Shown piece by piece: positions 1-6,073 of a stretch of 9,869 bases of DNA (the first letter of the stretch is position 1; every line of letters begins with the position of its first letter). Position numbers and translations under genes: made by a program. A model generated the notes under the pieces. It was not told the origin of the DNA. It did no database searches and saw nothing but the letters and a program-made list of their open reading frames with translations. Source of the stretch: Actinomycetota bacterium (GTDB lineage Bacteria; Actinomycetota; Acidimicrobiia; Acidimicrobiales; JAHWKP01); the NCBI GenBank assembly GCA_019347775.1, contig JAHWKP010000053.1, forward strand, positions 1-9,869. The letters are read 5' to 3'.

Positions 1-595
1 TGTCCACTATGCGGATTTCCGACAATCCCTGGGGAACAAGGCTGGTCTTGGTGCGGATGAGCGCCGGGTCACTGGCCGCTTCCGACTTACCGAGGAAAGA
101 GATCTCGATCGGGCGGTCGGCCTGCACCTCGGCGTTGACCAGTTCCTCGACCCGCGCGCCGAAGCCCTCGGGCGTCGGATGCAGTTCGAAGTCCATACGT
201 GCGGCGAGGGGCTCCATGTTGCCGCCTGTCACCGGGACCCCCCACTCCTTGAAGATGACACCACACAAGACGTGCAGGGCAGTGTGGGTTCGCATGAGCG
301 CGTGCCGCCGGTTCCAGTCGATCTCACCCTCCACTGCGTCGCCCTCGTTGGGCATCGGCCCGTCCAGGACGTGCCATACGTCGTCACCCTCCTTGCGGAC
401 GGAGGTGACCAGCGCACTCCTCGGGGCCGGAGCGCCCTCCGGCTGGAAGACGAGCACGCCGGTGTCGTGCGGCTGCCCGCCTCCGGTGGGATAGAACGCG
501 GTCCGGTCCAGAACGACGGCGCCATCATGGACCTTGGCCACAGTCGCGCGGAAGGTGCGCATATACGCGTCCCGCTGGTGGAGTTGCTCCGTCAT
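1..595 (-). CDS. alaX: AlaX-type alanyl-tRNA editing protein, 3' end cut off by window edge
   Basis: Reading the minus strand from the ATG at 595-593 gives an open frame of 198 codons that runs off the left edge, so the C-terminus is missing. The protein begins MTEQLHQRDAYMRTF and carries the AlaX/AlaRS editing-domain hallmarks: FYPTGGGQPHDTG near residues 34-46, the zinc-binding HxxxH at H104/H108 (RTHTALH), and GGNMEPLAARMDF near 124-136. The second metal pair (the CxxxH of the family) would lie beyond the edge. Family knowledge: these free-standing cytosolic proteins hydrolyse Ser or Gly wrongly attached to tRNA-Ala. The start is chosen by similarity to AlaX N-termini. No good Shine-Dalgarno is visible, and an in-frame GTG five codons upstream is possible. 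The gene diverges from the substrate-binding protein gene, and the opposite-strand frames over it are shadows. Confidence 0.9.
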   Translation of the reverse strand, partial: MTEQLHQRDAYMRTFRATVAKVHDGAVVLDRTAFYPTGGGQPHDTGVLVFQPEGAPAPRSALVTSVRKEGDDVWHVLDGPMPNEGDAVEGEIDWNRRHALMRTHTALHVLCGVIFKEWGVPVTGGNMEPLAARMDFELHPTPEGFGARVEELVNAEVQADRPIEISFLGKSEAASDPALIRTKTSLVPQGLSEIRIVD

Positions 596-662
596 GAGGC
601 GAGCATTCTGCACTGCGGCGGAGGCTGTCGATGCGGCTACGCCAGCAGGACACGCCTCATGA
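592..662. repeat. Perfect 10-bp inverted repeat in the alaX/SBP divergent region
   Basis: TCATGAGGCG at 592-601 is exactly complementary to CGCCTCATGA at 653-662, with a 51-base spacer. Each arm contains the self-palindromic TCATGA. The left arm covers the alaX start codon and the right arm lies about 100 bases before the SBP start. It could be a paired operator site or a long-range stem in the alaX 5' leader. Function is inferred only. The rest of the 166-base gap shows no clear promoter. Confidence 0.35.
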
Positions 663-761
663 GCGCCGAGCAAGGGAGCGCGGACGCTGTGTGCGCACTT
701 AGGCTCACCGACGGAGGGCACTCAACAGGAGCGTCCACGGCATCTCAGGAGGAGTTCCCGC

Positions 762-2012
762 ATGCGTAGGACGACCCGAGCCTTCCGGCTCGTCGCTGGC
801 TTCTCCGCAGCTGCCCTCGTATTGGGCGCCTGCGGCGGAGACGACGACGCCGGAGGTGAACTTCAGAGCGATGCCCAGACTCTGAAGATAGGCGTCATCG
901 CTCCGCTCAGCGGTGACCTTTCCGCTTTGGGCGTCGGCGTCCGCAACGGGGCCGAACTGGCCATCCAAGAGGCAAATGAAGAGAACCGCATCCCGGGATA
1001 CGAGCTCGAGCTGGCCGCAGAAGACGACACCGCCAAGCCCGAGGTCGGCACCCAGGTCGCCACCAAGCTGGCCTCCGACGACGAAGTCGTGGCTGTGATC
1101 GGGACGCTGAACTCGAGCATCGCCGAGTCGGTGCAGCCCGTTCTGGCCGACGCCGGCATCGCCATGGTTTCCCCGGCAAACACCGGGGTGAAGCTCACCC
1201 ATGGCGCAGATCCGGAGAACCCTAAGCGTCCGTACCCGAACTACTTCCGGGTCTCTCCGACCGACGCCGTCCAGGGCCCGTTTGCTGCTGACTTCGCCTC
1301 CAGCGACCTGAAGGCAACCGAAGTGGCGATCGTCCACGACAACAAGACGTACGGCAAGGGGCTCAGCGAGGAGTTCGCCGAGCGGTTCGAAACCAACGGT
1401 GGGGACGTCGTTCTAACCGAGACGATCAATCCCGATGAAAACGACTTCAGCGCAGTCGTCTCCCGGATTCGCGGGGCCAGGCCCGACCTCGTCTACTACG
1501 GCGGGGAGTTCCCCGAAGCGTCGCTCTTGTCGAGTCAGCTCGACGCAGCGGGCGTCGAGGCGCCTCTGATGGGGGGTGACGGCATCTACCACGACACGTA
1601 CATCGAGGTCGGTGGTACGGGCGTAGTCGGAGACTTTGCGACCTCAGTCGGGGCTCCGCTCACGGGACTCGAATCCGCAGCCGACTTCCTCTCCGCCTAC
1701 GAGGGAGCCGGCTTCGACGACCCGCCCTCAACCTACGGCGGGTACGCATATGACGCAGCCAACGTGATTATCGCCGGACTCGAAGACGTCATCGGTGAAG
1801 GCGAGGGCGATGTCCCCATTGACACAATCCGCACCGACCTGATCGGGGCACTCCAGAACGTCGAGATCGACGGGGTGACCGGTCCGGTGGCCTTCGATGA
1901 GTTCGGGGACACCACCACCAAGGTGCTGACGGTCTACACGGTCAAGCCCGCAGAGGAATGCGGCCAGCCCTCTCCCTGCTGGGAACCCGAGAAGACCGAC
2001 GAATTCGGATAG
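762..2012 (+). CDS. ABC transporter substrate-binding lipoprotein, branched-chain amino acid (LivJ/LivK, Peripla_BP_6) type
   Basis: The protein has 416 residues. Residues 1-24 form a lipoprotein signal: positive MRR, a hydrophobic stretch, and lipobox L21-G22-A23-C24, followed by GGDDD. The mature fold starts LKIGVIAPLSGDLSALG (41-57), typical of LivJ-like type I periplasmic-binding proteins. Later family-typical stretches are VIGTLNSS (112-119), MVSPANTG (135-142), YFRVSPTDAVQGP (161-173) and VHDNKTYGKGL (191-201). It would be anchored outside the membrane and deliver an amino acid or related small ligand to an ABC permease, but the ligand cannot be read from sequence. AGGAGG at 747-752, nine bases before the ATG, fixes the start. 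No permease or ATPase gene adjoins it, so it is an orphan or works with a distant LivHMGF set. The C-terminal tail holds two cysteines (ECGQPSPCW) that could form a disulfide. Confidence 0.93.
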   Translation: MRRTTRAFRLVAGFSAAALVLGACGGDDDAGGELQSDAQTLKIGVIAPLSGDLSALGVGVRNGAELAIQEANEENRIPGYELELAAEDDTAKPEVGTQVATKLASDDEVVAVIGTLNSSIAESVQPVLADAGIAMVSPANTGVKLTHGADPENPKRPYPNYFRVSPTDAVQGPFAADFASSDLKATEVAIVHDNKTYGKGLSEEFAERFETNGGDVVLTETINPDENDFSAVVSRIRGARPDLVYYGGEFPEASLLSSQLDAAGVEAPLMGGDGIYHDTYIEVGGTGVVGDFATSVGAPLTGLESAADFLSAYEGAGFDDPPSTYGGYAYDAANVIIAGLEDVIGEGEGDVPIDTIRTDLIGALQNVEIDGVTGPVAFDEFGDTTTKVLTVYTVKPAEECGQPSPCWEPEKTDEFG

Positions 2013-2048
2013 AGCGAAAGAAGGCATATCTCGGCGAAGACTGACCTA

Positions 2049-2054
2049 TAGCCT
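2049..2054 (+). promoter_or_regulatory. Possible -10 element for leaderless transcript of the SpoIID-domain gene
   Basis: TAGCCT fits the actinobacterial TANNNT -10 pattern and lies six bases before the ATG at 2061, with no Shine-Dalgarno close to that start. This spacing would make the A of the ATG the transcription start. There is no convincing -35, so co-transcription with the upstream gene (48-base gap, no terminator visible) is equally possible. Confidence 0.25.
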
Positions 2055-2060
2055 TGGCCT

Positions 2061-3632
2061 ATGCGCCGGTGGTTGGTGGCGGGCGCCCTTCTCTCCGCCG
2101 TTCTCTTTCAGGTCGTGCCCGTGGCGGCCATCCCGGCTCCCTTCACTGTCGTCACCGTGAAGGGAAAGGGCTTCGGACACGGCGTGGGGATGGCCCAGGA
2201 CGGCATCTACTCGATGGGCCGGGCCGGCAAGTCCACCAGCGACATGCTGGCTGCCTTCTACCCCGGCACCACTCTCGGAAAGGCCGGTGGCCAAGTGCGC
2301 GTGGTGGTCAGCGCCGGAACCGGACACGAGTCGGTCCTCACTTTCCCGAACGGCGGTCGGATCGACGCAGAGGGAGAGAGTCAGGGGTTCCCGGTGCACG
2401 TCTCATCGGGTGAGCAGATCCGAGTCGCGTTCGAGAACGGTCGCTACGTCGTCGGGCCGACACCGTCAGGCGAAGGTGGCGGTGGTGACGGGGCCGGCCC
2501 CACTACGACGACGGAACCACCGGACGAAACGACGACCTCGACGACCGGCTCGACGACGACCACTCAACCCGGGATCACGGTGCCGACCTCGCCGCCGGCC
2601 GGCGGCCCCGGGCCTCCGGCGTACGCGGCCCAGTCTTCGCAACCGTCGTCTGCAGGACCGCTGCGGGCGACGCCGTCGGGTGGCGGCACCATCGGCTTGC
2701 CGTCGGGCCGGCGATACCGGGGCCAGATCGAGGTGAGGGCGGCGGATGGCGCTGCCCTGCGTCTGATCAACGCGGTCGACGTAGAGGTCTATCTACGGGG
2801 TATGGGCGAAGTCCGAGACGGCTCCTGGCCGACGGCCGCCCTGAGAGCCCAAGCCATCGCGGGCCGGACCTACGCCCTGCGGGCCATGTCGTTCGGGGGA
2901 GAAATCTGTGCCGACCAACGATGCCAGGTGTACCTGGGGGCCCAAGCCGAATACGCGGCGATGAACAAGGCGGTCGCGGATACGGCCGGCCAGGTCGTTA
3001 CCCACCGCGGAAAGCTGGCGTCCACGGTGTATTCGGCCAACGGGGGCGGTCACTCGGCGTCCCGGGAAGAAGGCTTCGGCTCCGCGGGCGATGCCTACCC
3101 GTACCTGCGGCCCGCGCCGTACATGACCCGGGATCCCCTTCCCTGGACGGAGCGGATCTCCGCCCAGGACGTCGCTGCCGCACTCGGTTACTCCGGAGAA
3201 TTGAGTGACGTGCGAATCGCCAAGTCCGGTCCGTCGGGTCGGGCTTTGGTCGTCGAACTGCAGGGAAGCGCGGGGCGGCTGGAGGTGTCCGGACGGGTAT
3301 TCGACGCCCGGCTCGGCCTGAAGTCGACGCTCTTCACGCTCGAAACCGCTCAGTCGTCGGTGCCGGCGCCGCCGAGAGAGGGCGTCTTCGCCGCTCAGCA
3401 GGCGCTACCCGAGGAGGCCGTCGCCTTGCCACCGCGGCCGCCCGATCCCCCGCTGCCTGACTTCGCTACGACCACGACGACGGCGAGACGATGGTCGGCT
3501 GCAGCCCCGGGTGGCCCTCCGCCTCGGCCCGAGGAGCCCGGAGTGGTCGCGCCCTTGGCGGCCTTCCTCTCCGCCGCCTCGGTGATCGCCGTCGGCGGCT
3601 ACTGGCTCAACCGCCCGCGGAGAGCTACTTAG
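2061..3632 (+). CDS. SpoIID/LytB-domain cell-envelope protein with C-terminal membrane segment
   Basis: This 523-residue protein starts with a signal peptide (about 1-24, ending near VAA). The glycine-rich motif GKGFGHGVGMAQDGIYSMG comes next at 35-53, followed by FYPGT (66-70). A Thr/Pro/Gly-rich linker occupies about 134-200. The SpoIID/LytB core follows: YLRGMGEV (244-251, with E250 the candidate catalytic Glu), SWPTAALRAQAIAGRTYAL (255-273), CADQRCQVYLG (283-293) and YSANGGGHSAS (324-334). A second Pro/Thr-rich linker (about 434-495) leads to one hydrophobic segment (about 497-515) and a basic end. Family knowledge: SpoIID domains are peptidoglycan lytic transglycosylases, best known from sporulation, but actinobacterial relatives occur in non-sporulating cells. 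The GHGVGM motif stands before the core, not after it as in Bacillus SpoIID. Catalytic activity here is inferred. The stop overlaps the convergent small gene. Confidence 0.88.
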   Translation: MRRWLVAGALLSAVLFQVVPVAAIPAPFTVVTVKGKGFGHGVGMAQDGIYSMGRAGKSTSDMLAAFYPGTTLGKAGGQVRVVVSAGTGHESVLTFPNGGRIDAEGESQGFPVHVSSGEQIRVAFENGRYVVGPTPSGEGGGGDGAGPTTTTEPPDETTTSTTGSTTTTQPGITVPTSPPAGGPGPPAYAAQSSQPSSAGPLRATPSGGGTIGLPSGRRYRGQIEVRAADGAALRLINAVDVEVYLRGMGEVRDGSWPTAALRAQAIAGRTYALRAMSFGGEICADQRCQVYLGAQAEYAAMNKAVADTAGQVVTHRGKLASTVYSANGGGHSASREEGFGSAGDAYPYLRPAPYMTRDPLPWTERISAQDVAAALGYSGELSDVRIAKSGPSGRALVVELQGSAGRLEVSGRVFDARLGLKSTLFTLETAQSSVPAPPREGVFAAQQALPEEAVALPPRPPDPPLPDFATTTTTARRWSAAAPGGPPPRPEEPGVVAPLAAFLSAASVIAVGGYWLNRPRRAT

Positions 3633-3882
3633 ACGGAGGCAGCTGAGGCCTCGTGTCCTGCACGGGGGGCGGCTGAGTGGTGACGCCGACCGGATCTCCC
3701 GGATCACCGTTTCCGAAGGCTGGATCGGTGGAGGGGATGCTGGTGGTCGTATTGTCGGTTGCCACTGAGCCATCCCCGTCGGTCCCGTCGCCGGCCATGG
3801 TCACCGCCAAGATCCCACCTAGCCCTAGCTGAAGTAGGGCAATCGTCAAGAGAATTCGGGTCCACCGCGCGTCGGGCATCAC
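3625..3882 (-). CDS. Small single-pass membrane protein of unknown function
   Basis: This is a predicted 85-residue protein with no family that I recognise. Residues 9-30 form one strong hydrophobic helix (ILLTIALLQLGLGGILAV). After it comes a low-complexity tail rich in Asp, Thr, Pro and Gly, probably extracellular, containing TTT clusters like those in the linkers of the neighbouring SpoIID-domain protein. The frame can start at GTG 3882 or at the adjacent ATG 3879. Neither has a proper Shine-Dalgarno, but TACGGT (minus strand) seven bases before the ATG could be a leaderless -10. Its stop overlaps the 3' end of the convergent SpoIID gene by eight bases. A clear membrane helix with a basic N-terminus argues for a real gene. 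Translation is otherwise unproven. Confidence 0.6.
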   Translation of the reverse strand: MMPDARWTRILLTIALLQLGLGGILAVTMAGDGTDGDGSVATDNTTTSIPSTDPAFGNGDPGDPVGVTTQPPPVQDTRPQLPPSK

Positions 3883-3936
3883 CTACACCGTACGCGCCGC
3901 CGGCCTCCAGGACCGGTCATATCCAGGGAGCGAAGA

Positions 3937-3961
3937 AGGGGCGCCCTTTTCGGGCGCCCCT
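3937..3961 (-). terminator. Hairpin terminator after groEL
   Basis: A perfect 10-bp GC-rich stem (AGGGGCGCCC at 3937-3946 with GGGCGCCCCT at 3952-3961) encloses a five-base loop. On the minus strand it is followed by TTCTTC, a modest U-rich tract. It sits 46 bases past the groEL stop and fits an intrinsic terminator that isolates groEL from the small membrane-protein gene. Confidence 0.85.
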
Positions 3962-4006
3962 CCGGTACGTCGGTACTGCTGATTCGGTACTAGTGGTGGG
4001 GCGGAC

Positions 4007-5629
4007 TTAGAAGTCGTCCATCCCGCCGCCGCCGGGCATGGCGGGGGCCTTCTCTTCGGGCTTGTCGACGATGACGGCCTCGGTGGTGAGGAACAGAGCC
4101 GCGATCGAAGCTGCATTCTGCAGCGCCGACCGGACCACCTTGGCGGCGTCCGGGACTGACTTCAGCAGGTCCTCGTACTCGCCGGTGGCCACGTTCAGGC
4201 CCTGGTTGCCGGTGAGGCCGCGCACCTTCTCGATGACAACTCCACCCTCGAGTCCGGCGTTGACGCAGATCTGCTTCAACGGCTCCTCGAGCGCCTTGTA
4301 CACGATGCGAGCCCCGGTGGCCTCGTCGCCGTCGAGCTTCTCGATCCGGGTCAGCACGTTGGTCTGGCTGCGCAGGAGGCCAACGCCACCGCCGGGAACG
4401 ACGCCCTCTTCAACCGAAGCCTTGGCTGTCGAGACGGCGTCTTCGATGCGGTGCTTCTTTTCCTTCTGCTCCACCTCGGTGGCGGCGCCGACCTTGATGA
4501 CGGCAACTCCTCCGGACAGCTTGGCCAGGCGCTCCTGGAGCTTCTCCCGGTCGTAGTCGGAGTCGGTGTTCTCGATCTCCATCTTGATCTGGGCGATGCG
4601 GCCCTTCACGTCGGACTCAGAGCCCTTGCCCTCGATGACGGTGGTCTCGTCCTTGGTGATCTGCACCTTGCGGGCCTGGCCGAGCATGTCGAGGCCGACG
4701 TTCTCGAGCTTGAGACCGACTTCCTCGGTGATGACCTGGCCGCCGGTGAGAATGGCCATGTCCTGGAGCATGGCCTTGCGGCGCTCGCCGAAGCCCGGAG
4801 CCTTGATGGCGGCGGCGCGGAGGCGGCCCTGCAGACGGTTGACCACGAGGGTCGCTAGGGCTTCGCCCTCGACGTCCTCGGCGATCAGCACGATCGGCTT
4901 GCCCACCTCGGTGATCTTGTTTAGGACGGGCAGAAGGTCACGCACGGCGGAGACCTTGGACCCGACGAGCAGGATGTACGGGTCCTCGAGGACCGTCTCC
5001 ATACGCTCGGGGTCGGTCACGAAGTAGGGCGAGATGTAGCCCTTGTCGAAACGCATGCCCTCGACGAGCTCGATCTCGAGGCCGAAGGTCTGCGAGTCCT
5101 CGACGGTGATGACGCCGTCCTTGCCGACCTTGTCCATGGCCTCGGCGATGAGGTCGCCGATCTCGTCGTCGTTGTTCGCCGAGATGGCCGCCACACGGGC
5201 GATCTGGTCGCGGGAGTCGACGTCCTTGGCCAGGCCGGTCAGGCCCTCGACTGCGGCCTCCACGCCTGCTTCGATGCCCCGCTTGAGGGACATGGGGTTG
5301 GCACCGGCGGCCACGTTGCGCAGGCCCTCGCGGACCATGGCCCAGGCCAGCACGGTGGCGGTGGTGGTGCCGTCGCCGGCGACATCGTCGGTCTTCTTGG
5401 CGACTTCCTTGACGAGCTCCGCGCCCAGACGCTCGTAGGGGTCCTCGAGCTCGATCTCCTTGGCGACGGAAACGCCGTCCTTGGTGATCGTGGGGGCGCC
5501 CCACTTCTTTTCCAGCACGACGTTGCGGCCCTTGGGGCCGAGGGTTACTCGTACAGCGTCGGCCAGCTGGTTCATGCCGGACTCAAGCGCTCTACGGGCT
5601 TCGTCCTGGTACGAGATCAGCTTCGGCAT
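4007..5629 (-). CDS. groEL: 60-kDa chaperonin GroEL (GroEL2 type)
   Basis: The protein has 540 residues, full length for GroEL. It shows N-terminal RVTLGPKGRNVVLEKKWGAP (27-46), the nucleotide-binding VAGDGTTTATVLA (83-95), and VVPGGGVGLL in the later equatorial domain. It ends in MPGGGGMDDF, the Gly/Met tail type of actinobacterial GroEL2 rather than the His-rich GroEL1 tail. It forms the ATP-driven double-ring folding chamber in the cytosol with GroES. No groES lies beside it, which is usual for the second actinobacterial groEL copy. AAGGAG nine bases before the ATG fixes the start. A CIRCE element and a -10-like site upstream indicate HrcA-repressed heat-shock control, and a hairpin terminator follows. 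It lies downstream of the thrC-like/cysO-like pair on the same strand, but its own promoter region separates it. The many opposite-strand frames across it are shadows of GC-rich codon use. Confidence 0.98.
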   Translation of the reverse strand: MPKLISYQDEARRALESGMNQLADAVRVTLGPKGRNVVLEKKWGAPTITKDGVSVAKEIELEDPYERLGAELVKEVAKKTDDVAGDGTTTATVLAWAMVREGLRNVAAGANPMSLKRGIEAGVEAAVEGLTGLAKDVDSRDQIARVAAISANNDDEIGDLIAEAMDKVGKDGVITVEDSQTFGLEIELVEGMRFDKGYISPYFVTDPERMETVLEDPYILLVGSKVSAVRDLLPVLNKITEVGKPIVLIAEDVEGEALATLVVNRLQGRLRAAAIKAPGFGERRKAMLQDMAILTGGQVITEEVGLKLENVGLDMLGQARKVQITKDETTVIEGKGSESDVKGRIAQIKMEIENTDSDYDREKLQERLAKLSGGVAVIKVGAATEVEQKEKKHRIEDAVSTAKASVEEGVVPGGGVGLLRSQTNVLTRIEKLDGDEATGARIVYKALEEPLKQICVNAGLEGGVVIEKVRGLTGNQGLNVATGEYEDLLKSVPDAAKVVRSALQNAASIAALFLTTEAVIVDKPEEKAPAMPGGGGMDDF

Positions 5630-5653
5630 ATATGCCTTCTCCTTGTCATTTCT

Positions 5654-5696
5654 CCGGGGCGGTTGCCCCGGGCGTATTCCCCGGGGTTCTTCCCCG
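5654..5696 (-). promoter_or_regulatory. groEL: GC-rich hairpins in the groEL 5' leader
   Basis: Two compact stems lie between CIRCE and the groEL ribosome binding site. CCGGGGC and GCCCCGG (5654-5660 with 5665-5671) form a 7-bp stem with a four-base loop. CGGGG (5682-5686) pairs with CCCCG (5692-5696) around a five-base loop. The nearer stem ends about nine bases before the Shine-Dalgarno. It may affect mRNA stability or initiation. No T-run follows, so it is not an obvious attenuator. Confidence 0.4.
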
Positions 5697-5737
5697 TATC
5701 GGTCCTGGCCGGCCGTGGCAAACGACGGGTCCGGCTG

Positions 5738-5764
5738 CTAGCACTCTCGGTGTTCGAGTGCCAA
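5738..5764 (-). promoter_or_regulatory. groEL: CIRCE element (HrcA operator) upstream of groEL
   Basis: Read on the plus strand: CTAGCACTC, a nine-base spacer, then GAGTGCCAA. The consensus is TTAGCACTC-N9-GAGTGCTAA, so each arm has one mismatch. On the coding strand it reads TTGGCACTC-N9-GAGTGCTAG. Spacing is exact, and it lies 109-135 bases before the groEL start. HrcA bound here would repress groEL in the absence of heat stress. Confidence 0.95.
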
Positions 5765-5769
5765 CTCTA
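5764..5769 (-). promoter_or_regulatory. groEL: Probable -10 hexamer of the groEL promoter
   Basis: On the minus strand TAGAGT fits the actinobacterial TANNNT -10 pattern and abuts the CIRCE element, so transcription would begin inside the operator, the usual arrangement. A matching -35 is weak; the region one spacer upstream is occupied by a perfect palindrome. Confidence 0.5.
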
Positions 5770-5778
5770 GCAGGGCTG

Positions 5779-5792
5779 GAACTCCGGAGTTC
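5779..5792. promoter_or_regulatory. 14-bp perfect palindrome at the groEL -35 position
   Basis: GAACTCCGGAGTTC is fully self-complementary. It lies between the cysO-like stop and the groEL -10, about where the -35 box should be. It lacks a U-tract, so it does not look like a terminator. It does not match the HspR HAIR consensus. It may be a second operator on groEL; this is inference. Confidence 0.35.
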
Positions 5793-5797
5793 GGGCC

Positions 5798-6073
5798 TCA
5801 GCCGCCCGCTACCGCAGGCACGACCGACAGTGTTTGGCCGTCTTTGATCGGCGTTGCCAGTCCGTCCTCGAAGCGGATGTCGTCGTCGTCGACGAACAGG
5901 TTCACGTAGCGCCGGACGTGCCCGTGGTCGTCGAGCAGCCGCTCGGCGAAACCGGGATGCGAGGTCTCCAGAGCCTGGATCACCTCGCCCACCGTGCCCG
6001 CTGAGACCTCGACCCGGTTGGCACCGCCGGTGAGGGTCCGCAGCTGGGTCGGGATTCGCACGGTGACAGCCAT
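5798..6073 (-). CDS. cysO: CysO-like sulfur carrier protein (MoaD/ThiS family)
   Basis: This 91-residue ubiquitin-like protein closely follows the pattern of Mycobacterium tuberculosis CysO as I remember it: VTVRIPTQLR at the N-terminus, a central RRYVNLFVDDDDIRF (54-68), GLATPIKDGQ (71-80), and the same C-terminal PAVAGG. The terminal Gly-Gly (90-91) is the site that an E1-like MoeZ/MoeB enzyme adenylates and converts to a thiocarboxylate, making the protein a sulfide donor in the cytosol. Its ATG shares one base with the TGA of the upstream PLP-enzyme gene (TGATG, 6075-6071), and GAAGG about nine bases upstream serves as ribosome binding site, so the two are translationally coupled. No cysM, mec protease or moeZ gene is in the window. 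The partner is therefore probably the ThrC-like enzyme, and both should answer to the SAM riboswitch ahead of the operon. Confidence 0.93.
   Translation of the reverse strand: MAVTVRIPTQLRTLTGGANRVEVSAGTVGEVIQALETSHPGFAERLLDDHGHVRRYVNLFVDDDDIRFEDGLATPIKDGQTLSVVPAVAGG

Noticed and set aside
9..494. Plus-strand 161-residue frame over the left edge
   Set aside because: It is antisense to the AlaX gene, has Ser/Arg-rich composition and no domain. The AlaX motifs in the minus frame are unambiguous.
705..1337. Minus-strand 210-residue frame over the SBP gene
   Set aside because: It covers the SBP ribosome site and N-terminus, has no recognisable domain, and the plus frame is clearly coding.
2500..2575. 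Short ACG/ACC-rich repeats in the SpoIID gene as a tandem repeat or CRISPR-like element
   Set aside because: They are Thr codons of a low-complexity linker without regular repeat units or spacers.
4038..5438. Several plus-strand frames over groEL
   Set aside because: Low-complexity translations typical of shadows of a highly expressed GC-rich gene; no start signals or motifs.
5779..5792. Palindrome after the cysO-like gene as an intrinsic terminator
   Set aside because: The stem is short, almost without a loop, and no T-run follows on the minus strand.
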